DNA from: Erythrobacter litoralis
GTDB taxonomy: Bacteria > Pseudomonadota > Alphaproteobacteria > Sphingomonadales > Sphingomonadaceae
Length of the DNA stretch: 64,000 nt
Direction of reading: 5' to 3'
Assembly: GCF_001719165.1 (NCBI RefSeq)
Contig: NZ_CP017057.1
Span: 930,001 to 994,000, forward strand
Every line of letters starts with the position of its first letter. Position 1 is the stretch's first letter. Below are positions 25,869 through 34,719 of this stretch, in pieces. The notes under the pieces are model-generated. The model was not told the DNA's origin. It was given only the letters and a program-made list of their open reading frames with translations, and ran no database searches. The position numbers and the translations under genes are program-made.

Positions 25869-25929
25869 ATCGGGCCGACTGGCGGGGATCCGGCTGCGCA
25901 AGCAGGGGATCCTCCGCCGTTCGGGCGCG

Positions 25930-26853
25930 TCACTTCGGAGCGTAATAGTGCTCCTGCGCCCAGACATACCAGTTGTCCACCACCGTGCCGGAGAGCAGGA
26001 TGCCGATCCCGCCGGTCAGCGTGGTGAGGACCGCGAACCACCAGGCCCAGCGGTGGATCGATTCCATCGAGGCGTTGAAGCCCATGGTCCACCTCCAGAA
26101 CAGCGCCGCGCGTTCCGAAGCGGTGCCGCGATCGGTGATCTGCTCGATCTCGCGCTCACCGCCATAGCGGCCCACGGCAAGGATCGTCGCCCCGTGCATC
26201 GCGAACAGGACCGCGGAACCGTAAAGGAACACGATCGAAAGCGCGTGGAAGGGGTTGTAGAACAGGTTGCCGTGGATGAGCGAGAAGTTGTTCGTCCAGT
26301 CGAGGTGGCTGAAGATACCGTAAGGAACCGCCTCCGACCACTGGCCGAGCAGGAGCGGGCGGATGAAGCCCAGCACCAGGAACAGCCAGATGGCGCTCGC
26401 GAAAGCCCATGGAATGTGCATCCCCATGCCGAGCGCCTTGGCCCTCGAATAGGTTCGCGCCCACCACAGGAGCACCGCTGCCGACAGGAAGCCGCCCGTG
26501 AGAATGAACCAGCCCCCCTCATTGAGCGGAACGAACAGGCTGAACCCGTATTGGGGGCCCGGAGGATCGAGCGAGAGCCAGAAGAGCTCGCGCACGAAGG
26601 CCTGCGGGCTCCAGTTGACCTGGGCCCAGAAATTGAACCCGATGATCAGGATCGCGATTGTCCCGAAAGCCAGCGAGGCAGTGCCGAGCCAACCGAGATA
26701 GATCGGGCCGAACTGAGCCTGGCCGATCTTGCCCAGCCAGTAATTGTTGCCCGTCGCCGGGATGCGGATGTCCTCCTCGGGAGAGAGGGGGATGCCCATT
26801 TCCGGCGGCCCGGTAACCTGGACCTGCGTAAAGATGTTTTGATAAGTCGCCAT
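25930..26853 (-). CDS. pufM: Photosynthetic reaction centre M subunit
   Basis: A 307-residue, five-helix core subunit that with PufL binds the special-pair bacteriochlorophylls, bacteriopheophytins, quinones and the non-haem iron. Typical segments are [42 protein letters not shown] and the His-rich [27 protein letters not shown] precedes the ATG. It is the last puf gene: no pufC follows and the terminator comes next. The C-terminus ends soon after the last helix ([10 protein letters not shown]). Confidence 0.98.
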   Translation of the reverse strand: MATYQNIFTQVQVTGPPEMGIPLSPEEDIRIPATGNNYWLGKIGQAQFGPIYLGWLGTASLAFGTIAILIIGFNFWAQVNWSPQAFVRELFWLSLDPPGPQYGFSLFVPLNEGGWFILTGGFLSAAVLLWWARTYSRAKALGMGMHIPWAFASAIWLFLVLGFIRPLLLGQWSEAVPYGIFSHLDWTNNFSLIHGNLFYNPFHALSIVFLYGSAVLFAMHGATILAVGRYGGEREIEQITDRGTASERAALFWRWTMGFNASMESIHRWAWWFAVLTTLTGGIGILLSGTVVDNWYVWAQEHYYAPK

Positions 26854-26867
26854 GGTTCAGGTGCTCC

Positions 26868-27692
26868 TCACGACCAGATTGGGATCTTCTTCCAGAAATC
26901 CCAGAATTCCGGCCAGCTGCCGACATAAAGGGTTCCTGAAATCACGATGCAGATGGCGCTCCAGAACCCCGCGTTGAGAGCGAGGAAGAGCCCCACACGG
27001 TGGATGCCCAGCGTGCCGACCGAATAACCGATGAAGTCACGGAAATAGGTGTCTTCGTATTCGGGCGTCTTCACGTTGGTCCCGTTCGACGGGTTGACCG
27101 CCGAGAGCACCAGGCCGCCATGGAGCGCAAGCGCAAGGCAGTTCGTGAAGAAGAAGGTGATCGCCAACATGTGGACCGGATTGTAGTGGAAGTTCACGTA
27201 CATGTACCCGGTGTTGGAAACCCAATCGAGGTGGCTCCAAATGCCGTAAGGGAATGCGTGCCCCCAGGCACCCATCCATACCGGCCGGATCACGTTCAGG
27301 GTCACATAGGCGAAGACGGCGAAGCTGAAGGCGACCGGAACGTGGTAGCCCATGCCCAGCTTGCGCGAGATCTCTGCCTGGCGGAACACCCATGAATAGA
27401 AGGCGACGACTGCGCAGGCCGTGATGATCTGCCAGTATCCGCCCTCGCTCAGAGGGGCGAGAGCAAGCCCGGCTTCGATCGGCGGCGGTTGAATGTCGAT
27501 CAGCCAGGGATTGAGGGTAGGCCCTTCGATGGCAGCGGCGAAGATGAGCGCGGTGCCAAGCAGCGCGCTGATTGCCGTCGTTACCCCAAAGAAGCCGACA
27601 TAAAACGGCCCGACCCAGAAGTCGAAAAGGTCGCCGCCGATCAAGGTGCCGCCGCGCACGCGGTATTTCCGCTCGAAACTAAGGAGCGCCAT
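26868..27692 (-). CDS. pufL: Photosynthetic reaction centre L subunit
   Basis: A 274-residue partner of PufM with five helices. Conserved features are [20 protein letters not shown] at the N-terminus, [34 protein letters not shown] and [13 protein letters not shown] with bacteriochlorophyll- and iron-binding histidines. AAGGA precedes the ATG. It is separated from pufA by hairpins and from pufM by 14 bp. Confidence 0.98.
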   Translation of the reverse strand: MALLSFERKYRVRGGTLIGGDLFDFWVGPFYVGFFGVTTAISALLGTALIFAAAIEGPTLNPWLIDIQPPPIEAGLALAPLSEGGYWQIITACAVVAFYSWVFRQAEISRKLGMGYHVPVAFSFAVFAYVTLNVIRPVWMGAWGHAFPYGIWSHLDWVSNTGYMYVNFHYNPVHMLAITFFFTNCLALALHGGLVLSAVNPSNGTNVKTPEYEDTYFRDFIGYSVGTLGIHRVGLFLALNAGFWSAICIVISGTLYVGSWPEFWDFWKKIPIWS

Positions 27693-27704
27693 AGGTCCAT
27701 CCTT

Positions 27705-27774
27705 CCCGCCTGACGGCGGGTTTTGAAGGTTTCGTAAGAAGTGTCAGGAGGCAGGCAGGCGAACCTGCCCCCTC
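27705..27774 (-). promoter_or_regulatory. Intercistronic hairpins between pufA and pufL
   Basis: Two stems lie in the 97-bp gap: GGCAGG-CGAA-CCTGCC (27754-27769, extendable to 27747-27774) just after pufA, and CCCGCC-TGAC-GGCGGG (27705-27720) just before the pufL ribosome site. In Rhodobacter, stems at this place slow 3'-5' decay of the pufBA segment, so LH1 mRNA exceeds reaction-centre mRNA. The same job is inferred here. Confidence 0.65.
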
Positions 27775-27789
27775 ACATTTCGGCTTGCG

Positions 27790-27984
27790 TCAGCTAGCGG
27801 TCGGGGCTTCCGACAGCTCGATGGCAGCCTGAGCCGGCGCCGTGGTGCCGGGGGCGTTTTCAAGCCAGTTGTAGCGATCCGTGCTGAGCAGGATGAAGTG
27901 GATGGTGAAAGCGAGCACGGCGAGAACGACGTGCAGGCCCACCAGAGCCCGACGGATGTCAAAGTAGAACCAGATTCTCCACAT
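27790..27984 (-). CDS. pufA: Light-harvesting 1 (LH1) alpha polypeptide
   Basis: A 64-residue single-helix antenna protein. MWRIWFYFDIRRALVGLH is the cytoplasmic amphipathic start; the helix carries the bacteriochlorophyll-ligand His in FTIHFILLSTDRYNWL. The C-terminal tail (TTAPAQAAIELSEAPTAS) is periplasmic. AAAGGAAA precedes the ATG. It forms the LH1 ring with PufB around the reaction centre. Confidence 0.96.
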   Translation of the reverse strand: MWRIWFYFDIRRALVGLHVVLAVLAFTIHFILLSTDRYNWLENAPGTTAPAQAAIELSEAPTAS

Positions 27985-28052
27985 GAGAATTTCCTTTCAA
28001 TAGGACTTCGTGATTGCTGTCTGTCCGGCCATTGAGCCGGTCAGGCATGCGA

Positions 28053-28229
28053 TCAGAGGCCGAAGCCGCCGCCGATCCAGGGCTTGTAGGCCCACATCAG
28101 CGCATGCGCGACGAGCGCAATCACGACATAGAGGGTGAAGGTCGACATGAAGCCCTTGTGGATTTCCTGGGCTTCTTCGGGCGTGAGGTAGGTTCCCACC
28201 CGCTCACCGCCGGGGTTCGGATCTGTCAT
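28053..28229 (-). CDS. pufB: Light-harvesting 1 (LH1) beta polypeptide
   Basis: A 58-residue antenna protein; the ATG at 28229 has GGAGA about 8 nt upstream. The conserved EEAQEIHKGFM and VVIALVAHALMWAYKPW segments carry the two histidines of the beta family, the second being the bacteriochlorophyll ligand. It is the first puf gene, 156 bp after bchZ, and pufQ is absent. The gap contains several small stems, such as GCCCG-CAAG-CGGGC at 28316-28329, but no promoter I can defend. Confidence 0.96.
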   Translation of the reverse strand: MTDPNPGGERVGTYLTPEEAQEIHKGFMSTFTLYVVIALVAHALMWAYKPWIGGGFGL

Positions 28230-28385
28230 TGGTATGTCTCCGTTCAGTTGGGTTTGAGTGGGAGCCCGAAGGCCCCCGTCGGCATCCCCGCGTGATCCCC
28301 CACGTGGATTGGTTCGCCCGCAAGCGGGCATTCGGTTGAGCCATCGCCGGCGCCTCTCGGGCAGGGCAGAAGGCGGATGCGTGCA

Positions 28386-29831
28386 TCACGCACTCTCCCC
28401 CTGCAGGCGCGCTTCGGCGAGGCAATCGATGGTCACGATCCGCTCACCATTGCGGCGGGCGGTCCGTTCGGCCGCATCGCGCAGGCGCTTGGCGGCGGAA
28501 ATGCGGATCAGGACCGGCTGTTCTTCGACCAGCCTATCGAGTTCCGCCTTGGCGTCCTTGTCCCAGGTCAATTCGGTTTCGTTCTTCGCCGGCGTTGCAT
28601 CGACCTTGTCGAGATCCGTCCCGAGCGGGAGGATGTAGAACAAGGCGTCGAACAGCGCGTTGCAGACTTCCTGGACGAGATAGGTCGCCCCGGCATAGCC
28701 CATGAAGGGGGTGCCGGTATGGCGGCGGATCGCGGCGCCCGGGAAGCTCGCCGGAATGAACATCCCGCGCGCTCCGCATTCGGCCATGTACATGCGCTCG
28801 TTGTAGCTGCCGAACATCACCAGCGGCGGGTTCGTGGCGATCTGCTCGCGCACGTCCTCGTTCTTGGGCTTGACCCCGGCACAGCGCGACACCGCCATGG
28901 TGCAGGGCAGGCCCATGTCATCCTCGAGGAAATGGCGGATGCCGCGGGCATAGGTTTCGTTGGCGACGATGCCGAAGCTCGCCGTGCCGAAGAAATCCTG
29001 CGTGACCGAACGCCACAGGTCCCAGAGCGGCTTGATCGTGGTGTGCTTCTCACGCTCGATGAAAGGTTCCGGATCTAGCCCGAGCTCCTCGCCAAGCGCG
29101 CGCAGGAACTTGGTGGTCGAGGACAGCCCGACCGGTGCCTGGAAGTACGGGATCTCGAGCGTTTCGCACAGGTTGCGCCCGAACTCGCGGTACATGCAGA
29201 TGTTCGCATCGGCCGTGCCGAGCTGGCGGATATCGGCAAGGTGGCTGCCCAATGGGAAGACCATGCCGACTTCGCAGCCGATGCCTTCGACCAGCCGCCG
29301 GATCTCGGCGAGGTCGGATGGCATATTGAACATGCCGTAGCTGGGGCCGATGATATTTACGACCGGCTTTTGGCCTTCCTTGCGCGGCTTCTTCGCCGGG
29401 ACCTTCTTCGGCCCGAATTCGGTCCACAGCCAGGTCAGCGCGCGGTCGGCGCTCTGCCACTGGTCCTCGTCGATGGTGCGAGGCAGGAAGCGCTTGATGT
29501 TCGTGCCCTGCGGCGTGACGCCGCCGCCGATCATCTCGGCGATGGAGCCGGTCACGACGACGGCGGGCAATTCGGGGTCAAGCGTCTGCCAGGCGCGCTT
29601 CATCGCGCCTTCGGTCCCGGTCTTGCCGAGCTCTTCCTCGGCGAGGCCGGTCACGACGATCGGCAGTTCATGCGGGGGCAGGGCGTCGGTGTAATGCAGC
29701 ACCGAGGTCACCGGCAGGTTTTCGCAGCCTACGGGACCGTCGATGATGACCTGCAGGCCCTTCACGGCGGTGAAGACATAGGTCGCACCCCAATATCCGC
29801 CAGCACGATCGTGGTCGAGTACGAGTGTCAT
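28386..29831 (-). CDS. bchZ: Chlorophyllide a reductase subunit Z
   Basis: A 481-residue NifK-like subunit of chlorophyllide a reductase, which reduces ring B to make the bacteriochlorin macrocycle. The start at 29831 ([20 protein letters not shown]) overlaps the bchY stop by 4 nt. Conserved parts are [37 protein letters not shown] and [18 protein letters not shown]. The preceding open frame belongs to bchY and was excluded. Confidence 0.96.
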   Translation of the reverse strand: MTLVLDHDRAGGYWGATYVFTAVKGLQVIIDGPVGCENLPVTSVLHYTDALPPHELPIVVTGLAEEELGKTGTEGAMKRAWQTLDPELPAVVVTGSIAEMIGGGVTPQGTNIKRFLPRTIDEDQWQSADRALTWLWTEFGPKKVPAKKPRKEGQKPVVNIIGPSYGMFNMPSDLAEIRRLVEGIGCEVGMVFPLGSHLADIRQLGTADANICMYREFGRNLCETLEIPYFQAPVGLSSTTKFLRALGEELGLDPEPFIEREKHTTIKPLWDLWRSVTQDFFGTASFGIVANETYARGIRHFLEDDMGLPCTMAVSRCAGVKPKNEDVREQIATNPPLVMFGSYNERMYMAECGARGMFIPASFPGAAIRRHTGTPFMGYAGATYLVQEVCNALFDALFYILPLGTDLDKVDATPAKNETELTWDKDAKAELDRLVEEQPVLIRISAAKRLRDAAERTARRNGERIVTIDCLAEARLQGESA

Positions 29832-31429
29832 GTGCCGATCGCCTCCGATGCCTTGCGCGCCGCTTCGTTGAGGGCTGCGTATTTCTTCCGGAATTTGGGC
29901 CGGTCTACGGGCGTGTCTTCCCAGACGCCCGCGGCGTGCTCGGTCCCGACGCCCTCGAAGAAGTCGCGCATCGTGTCGAAGCGTTCCTTGTTGCCGAGCG
30001 CGCCGTTGATCACCGTCGCAAGGCTGCCTGCGCCCGCCGGTCCCATCAGCGGACGGGCCGAGATGAGATTGGTGAAATAGAGCGAGGGGATCGCCTTGGT
30101 CTTGGCGTGCTGCACGACCGGGGTGGTGCCGATCGCGAGATCGGGGCGGAATTCCTCGATCGCGGCGATGTCCTGTTCGAGGCTCGCACGGTAATTGACC
30201 CGGCACCCGCGCGCCTCGAGCCATTCGCGGTCGGGATCCGACCACTTCGTCCTCGGGCAGGCGCTGCCGACATAGGGCACTTCCGCGCCGCTTTCGATCA
30301 GCAGGCGGGCGACCAGCAGTTCCGAACCCTCATAGCCCGAGACGGTGATCCGGCCCTTGATCTGGGAGCCCGCAAGCGCGCCCTTGATCGCGCCGATCAT
30401 GGCGTTCTTCACTCCGTCGACCTTTTCGCGGGGGAGACCCATGGTCTCGCCGATCGCTTCGAGCCAGGCGGCGGTGCCGTCCGCGCCGACCGGGGCGGAG
30501 CCGATGATCGGGCGCCCCGCCGCTTCGAATTCGCGGATTGCGGCGGTGTAGAAAGGGTGGATCGCGGCGACGACCGAACCGTCGAGCGCGGAATAAAGCT
30601 CACGCCATTCGCGGGTCGGGACGACTGGCCCTGCGGCAAGGCCAAGCGGTTCGAGCATCTGCCCGATCACCACCGGATCGGCCGGGAACATCTCGCCCAG
30701 GAGCGTGACGGTCGGCTTGTCGGTGCGTTCGCGCGGGGCGGCGACGGGGCCCTGTTCGGCCTCTTCGCGGGCATATTTGAGCATCGCGCCGGCAAGGATG
30801 TCCTTCGCCTCGGCATGGGTCGGCACGCCGAAGCCCGGCACGTCGATCCCGATGATGCGAACGCCGTTGATCTGCTTTTTCAGCAGGCGCAGCGGCACGC
30901 CGCTCGCGGTGGGAACGCACAGGTTCGTCACCACGATCGCGTCGTATTTCTCAGGGTCGGCGAGATCCTCGACCGCTTCCTTGATGTCCTCGAACAGCTT
31001 GCCGGTGACGAGCGTTTCCGAGTTGAAGGGCACGTAGCCCACGGTCCGGCGCGCGCCGTAGAAGTGCGAGGTGAAGGTCAGGCCATAGACGCAGCAGGCC
31101 GAGCCCGAGAGGACCGTTGCCGTGCGGCGCATGCGAAGACCGACGCGCAGGGATCCGAAGGCAGGGCACATGCTCTGGGGCTGATCGTGCGGCCCGGCAT
31201 TGGGGTCGACCGGATAGTCCTTGGCATATTGTTCGAGGATGTCGCTCTTGCCCGCGGCCTTGGCGGCTTCGAGCATGCGGTCCTTGCCGCCGTGGCAGCC
31301 GCTTCCCTCGGCGGCGGGCGGCGCTTCAGGCGACGCTTCGGTCGCGGGTGCGAGGTCGATCCGGTCGGGAGCGCGCACCTCGTCGGTCGCGTCACCGCGG
31401 GTTTCGGGGGTGGGGTTGAAATCGCTCAT
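29828..31429 (-). CDS. bchY: Chlorophyllide a reductase subunit Y
   Basis: A 533-residue NifD-like partner of BchZ. After a variable acidic N-terminus come [43 protein letters not shown] and [19 protein letters not shown], with cysteines for the shared iron-sulfur cluster. It starts 4 bp after the bchX stop and overlaps bchZ by 4 nt. BchX supplies its electrons. Confidence 0.96.
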   Translation of the reverse strand: MSDFNPTPETRGDATDEVRAPDRIDLAPATEASPEAPPAAEGSGCHGGKDRMLEAAKAAGKSDILEQYAKDYPVDPNAGPHDQPQSMCPAFGSLRVGLRMRRTATVLSGSACCVYGLTFTSHFYGARRTVGYVPFNSETLVTGKLFEDIKEAVEDLADPEKYDAIVVTNLCVPTASGVPLRLLKKQINGVRIIGIDVPGFGVPTHAEAKDILAGAMLKYAREEAEQGPVAAPRERTDKPTVTLLGEMFPADPVVIGQMLEPLGLAAGPVVPTREWRELYSALDGSVVAAIHPFYTAAIREFEAAGRPIIGSAPVGADGTAAWLEAIGETMGLPREKVDGVKNAMIGAIKGALAGSQIKGRITVSGYEGSELLVARLLIESGAEVPYVGSACPRTKWSDPDREWLEARGCRVNYRASLEQDIAAIEEFRPDLAIGTTPVVQHAKTKAIPSLYFTNLISARPLMGPAGAGSLATVINGALGNKERFDTMRDFFEGVGTEHAAGVWEDTPVDRPKFRKKYAALNEAARKASEAIGT

Positions 31430-31433
31430 GGTT

Positions 31434-32423
31434 TCATACCTCGTCGTAGATCACTTCAAGGCTTTCGCGGGTTTCGAAGACGCCGCCGCGCATGTCGGCC
31501 TGCGTCGCGGGGACCAGTTCGACATTTCCGCCCGTTTCATCGGCGCTGAACAGGCCGAGCAGGCCGTCCTGATCGAGCGGCTTGGGGCGCACCGGCGGCG
31601 CGACTGCGACATTTTCCGCAAGATCCTCGAACAGGCTGCCCCATTCGCCGCCGGGAAAGCCGATGATCTGGTAATTCGCGCTTTTGCGACGGATGTCCTC
31701 GTGCGCGGGGATCGCGGTGAGGACGGGGATGCCGACCGCCTCGGCGAAGGCATGGGCTTCGCCGGTGCCGTCGTCCTTGTTCACGATCATGCCGGCGACG
31801 CCGACATTGCCGCCCATCTTGCGGAAATATTCGACCGCTTGGCAGACATTGTTCGCAACATAGAGCGATTGCAGGTCGTTCGATCCGACCACGATCACCT
31901 TCTGGCACATGTCGCGCGCGATCGGCAGGCCGAACCCGCCGCATACCACGTCGCCGAGGAAGTCCAGGAGGACATAGTCGAAGCCCCAGTCGTGGAAGCC
32001 CAGCTTTTCCAGGGTTTCGAAGCCGTGGATGATGCCGCGCCCGCCGCAGCCGCGGCCGACTTCGGGACCGCCCAGTTCCATCGCGAACACGCCGTCACGC
32101 TGGAAGCAGACATCCTCGATGCGCACTTCCTCACCGGCGAGCTTCTTCTTGGAAGACGTCTCGATGATCGAAGGCGTGGCCTTGCCGCCGAACAGCAGGC
32201 TGGTGGTGTCGGACTTGGGATCGCAGCCGATCAGCAGGACGCGCTTGCCCTGCTGGGCCATCATATAGCTGAGATTGGCGAGGGCGAAGCTCTTGCCCGA
32301 GCCACCCTTGCCGTAGATCGCGATGATCTGCGTTTCCTTGGTCACCTCGCCGGTGTGCACCGGGTCGGGTTCCTGCGCGGCCTCCTCGCGAAGTGCTGCG
32401 TCTTGGCTTTCAAGCATGGTCAT
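31434..32423 (-). CDS. bchX: Chlorophyllide a reductase iron protein
   Basis: A 329-residue NifH-like ATPase. The ATG at 32423 has GGAGGGATT 6-14 nt upstream and overlaps the bchC stop by 4 nt. The P-loop GKGGSGKSFALANLSYMM, GCDPKSDTTSLLF and the cluster cysteines in GRGCGGRG and DVVCGGFGLP are present. The serine of GKGGSGKS distinguishes BchX from BchL. Confidence 0.96.
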   Translation of the reverse strand: MTMLESQDAALREEAAQEPDPVHTGEVTKETQIIAIYGKGGSGKSFALANLSYMMAQQGKRVLLIGCDPKSDTTSLLFGGKATPSIIETSSKKKLAGEEVRIEDVCFQRDGVFAMELGGPEVGRGCGGRGIIHGFETLEKLGFHDWGFDYVLLDFLGDVVCGGFGLPIARDMCQKVIVVGSNDLQSLYVANNVCQAVEYFRKMGGNVGVAGMIVNKDDGTGEAHAFAEAVGIPVLTAIPAHEDIRRKSANYQIIGFPGGEWGSLFEDLAENVAVAPPVRPKPLDQDGLLGLFSADETGGNVELVPATQADMRGGVFETRESLEVIYDEV

Positions 32424-33355
32424 CTGCAATCCCTCCAGTCCAGAACCATTTTCAGGCAAGCGGGATCGCTGAAGGCCTGCGGATAGGCCTCTGTCGCATC
32501 CCGCGCCGGACGGCGATTGGTGACCAGTCCGGCAAGATCGAGACGACCCGTTTCGATGAGGTCGTGCGTTTGGGTGATGTCGTCCGCCTGCCATTCGGCT
32601 GCGATGCGCAGCCGCGCCTCCTTCATGAAGGCGGCGGGGAAGGCGAAGCTGACGCGGTCGGAATAGAAGCCGGCGAGCACGATTTCGCCGCCCTTCGCCA
32701 TCCGGCCGACCAAGGTGTCGACGATGTTGGAATCCCCGCTCGCGTCGTAGATTGCGCGGTAATCCTTGCGCTCGTCCGCTTCGGGATGGATCGCGTCGTA
32801 GCCTGCAGCGCCGTGGCAGCGATCGGGATTGGTTTCCCACACGGTCGGCGCGTCGCCGCCCAGCGCCAGCGTGAGCCGCGCGAGCAGCCGGCCGAGCACG
32901 CCGTGGCCGATGATGAGATCGGGTAGGCCGCCGCCATTGATGGCGTGCAGCGCGGTCGCGGTGAGCGCGCAGAGCACACCCGCTTCGCCGAGATGTTCGG
33001 GAACCGGCAGGACCCGCGCAGAAGGCACGATGACCTGGCTCGCAGTGCCGCCGAACAGGCCGCGCGCGTCGGAATAGCAATTTGCGCCGGGCACGAAGAC
33101 CCAGTCGCCGATCCGGCCCTTCGCCTCTGCGCCCGCATCGATGATCCGGCCGACCGATTCGTAACCGGGAACGAGCGGATAACCCATTCCGGGGAAGGGC
33201 GGCATGCTGCCGGTCCAAAGAAGCTTTTCGGTTCCGGTGCTGACCCCGCTCCAGGCGATTTCAACGAGAACGTCGCCGGGCTGCATCGGCGTCAGTTCGA
33301 GCGAGCGGAGCGCCAGACGCTCGGGCCCTTCGAGTATGACTGCCAATGTGTCCAT
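32420..33355 (-). CDS. bchC: 2-desacetyl-2-hydroxyethyl bacteriochlorophyllide a dehydrogenase
   Basis: A 311-residue medium-chain dehydrogenase-like enzyme that oxidises the C3 hydroxyethyl group to acetyl in bacteriochlorophyllide a synthesis. The start at 33355 has AGGAGCGAG upstream. Family sequence includes WSGVSTGTEKLLWTGSMPPFPGMGYPLVPGYE and the nucleotide-binding GHGVLGRLLARL. It is the first gene of bchCXYZ-pufBALM, with its own promoter and PpsR site behind crtF. Confidence 0.95.
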   Translation of the reverse strand: MDTLAVILEGPERLALRSLELTPMQPGDVLVEIAWSGVSTGTEKLLWTGSMPPFPGMGYPLVPGYESVGRIIDAGAEAKGRIGDWVFVPGANCYSDARGLFGGTASQVIVPSARVLPVPEHLGEAGVLCALTATALHAINGGGLPDLIIGHGVLGRLLARLTLALGGDAPTVWETNPDRCHGAAGYDAIHPEADERKDYRAIYDASGDSNIVDTLVGRMAKGGEIVLAGFYSDRVSFAFPAAFMKEARLRIAAEWQADDITQTHDLIETGRLDLAGLVTNRRPARDATEAYPQAFSDPACLKMVLDWRDCR

Positions 33356-33437
33356 TCGGCTCGCTCCTGCTTGCCTCGTATCGAGAGCGGCATGGGTGCC
33401 GACTCGATTGGGTCGAGGACCACCTACTCCGTACTGT

Positions 33438-33478
33438 CTGTTAAGCCTTACGTAGACGACTGTCAAATTTTTTGGACA
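33438..33478 (-). promoter_or_regulatory. bchC promoter with exact PpsR site
   Basis: The site at 33461-33478 is TGTCAAATTTTTTGGACA, an exact TGT-N12-ACA match. On the minus strand its right half forms TTGACA (33466-33461), followed by a 17-bp spacer and TAACAG (33443-33438), a plausible sigma-70 promoter whose -35 is inside the operator. The bchC start is 83 bp further on. Confidence 0.75.
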
Positions 33479-33486
33479 ACGCCGGA

Positions 33487-34608
33487 TCAGGCGGTCGCGA
33501 CGACAATGCTCGCGATCACGGGCTGGGGTGTTGGGACGGTTTTCGAGGCGGAAAATCCGGCCTCGGCCAGCATTGCCCGGATCTCTTCGGCCGAGCGCGC
33601 GCGGCCCGATCCCATCGCCCACAGATAGAGTCCGAAAAACGCCTCACCCATCGCCTCCGCGCCGGGCACGCGGGCCATGGGCTCGGCGATCATAAGGCGT
33701 TTGCCGGGATCGAGCGCGCGGCGGATATTGCGCAGCAGATCGAGCGCCGGGCCGTCGTCGTGATCGTGCAGGATGCGGACCAGCGAGACGAGGTCGAAGC
33801 CCGCCGGAATCGAATCGCGGAAGAAGTTGCCGGGATGGAAGGACAGCCGCTCCGTTCCGAATTCGCTCGCCAGCGGTTCGCGCGCGTTTTCCACAACTTC
33901 GGGGAGGTCGAACAGGCCGAGTTCGATTCCGGGATAGGCCCGGCCCACATGGCCGAGAAAGGCGCCGTGCCCGCCGCCCACGTCGAGCAGCCTTGCGCGC
34001 GCGGGGAATCGGAACGCGGCGAGCACCTGGTCGGCCACGAATTGCTGCGACGTCGCCATGAGGCGCGAATATTCGGTCGTCTCGCGGCCGGCCTCGGCAG
34101 CGCCATGCAGCGCACCGGCATAAGACCAGAAGCGCGACAGCTCGGTCGCCTCGCTGCGGTCCTTGCGCAGGAGTTCGAGCGGAGCTTCGAGATCGCGATA
34201 GAGAAGCCGGTGGTGGCGGATCATCGCCTGCGTCCCCTCGTCCGCCTGCAGCACCGCCCCCTGCTGGCCGAGCATCCAGCCGTCCTCGAGCACTTCCTCG
34301 GCCAGATCGAGAGCGCGCGCCGCACGCAGTAGGCACAGCGTGGCGTCGTCGGACAAGTCGATGCGCCCGGCTATCTCGCTGGCGCCGAGTGGGCCATGCT
34401 TCAGCACGTCGAGCAGGCCGCTATCGACGACCGCACGCAATATCTGCGAGTAGGAAAAGCCGACCACGAGATCGAACATGGTGCCTGCGCGGCTTCGCGC
34501 GATTCGCCGGATCAGGGGCAGTTTCGCTGCCCAGTACTGGAACTTGGGATTCGCGAAGACGGCGTTGCGCCGGGCGGTCCAGCGGACCTTGAGCGGCGTG
34601 CCCGCCAT
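33487..34608 (-). CDS. crtF: Demethylspheroidene O-methyltransferase (CrtF)
   Basis: A 373-residue SAM-dependent methyltransferase that methylates the 1-hydroxy group of acyclic carotenoids. An N-terminal dimerisation region (KFQYWAAKLPLIRRIARSRAGTMFDLVVGFSYSQ) and a C-terminal Rossmann domain (LLDVGGGHGAFL, GLFDLPEVVENA) fit CrtF. No Shine-Dalgarno is evident before the ATG. It lies between the PpsR site shared with crtD and the bchC promoter, and may be co-transcribed with bchC downstream. Confidence 0.92.
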   Translation of the reverse strand: MAGTPLKVRWTARRNAVFANPKFQYWAAKLPLIRRIARSRAGTMFDLVVGFSYSQILRAVVDSGLLDVLKHGPLGASEIAGRIDLSDDATLCLLRAARALDLAEEVLEDGWMLGQQGAVLQADEGTQAMIRHHRLLYRDLEAPLELLRKDRSEATELSRFWSYAGALHGAAEAGRETTEYSRLMATSQQFVADQVLAAFRFPARARLLDVGGGHGAFLGHVGRAYPGIELGLFDLPEVVENAREPLASEFGTERLSFHPGNFFRDSIPAGFDLVSLVRILHDHDDGPALDLLRNIRRALDPGKRLMIAEPMARVPGAEAMGEAFFGLYLWAMGSGRARSAEEIRAMLAEAGFSASKTVPTPQPVIASIVVATA

Positions 34609-34611
34609 CAG

Positions 34612-34676
34612 GAAATCGCGATTTCATGTGTCATATGTCCAAACAATTGGACAGATGGTGTGACAAGGTCAATAAT
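34612..34676. promoter_or_regulatory. crtF-crtD divergent control region with exact PpsR site
   Basis: TGTCCAAACAATTGGACA at 34636-34653 is an exact TGT-N12-ACA site with 7-bp symmetric arms. On the plus strand TGGACA (34648-34653), a 17-bp spacer and AATAAT (34671-34676) form a promoter for crtD whose -35 lies in the site. GAAATCGCGATTTC at 34612-34625 is a perfect 14-bp palindrome just before the crtF start. Confidence 0.75.
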
Positions 34677-34719
34677 ATTGTCCCGGGATTGGATGGCCGG
34701 GGAAATCCGGGGAGAACGG

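Noticed and set aside
27705..27720. Terminator-like stem followed by TTTT on the plus strand
   Set aside because: No plus-strand gene lies upstream; it is better read as part of the pufA-pufL intercistronic structure of the minus-strand mRNA.
28204..28425. Minus-strand open frame between bchZ and pufB as a possible pufQ
   Set aside because: It lacks the hydrophobic helix expected of PufQ, is Arg/Ser-rich, and overlaps the pufB start in another frame.
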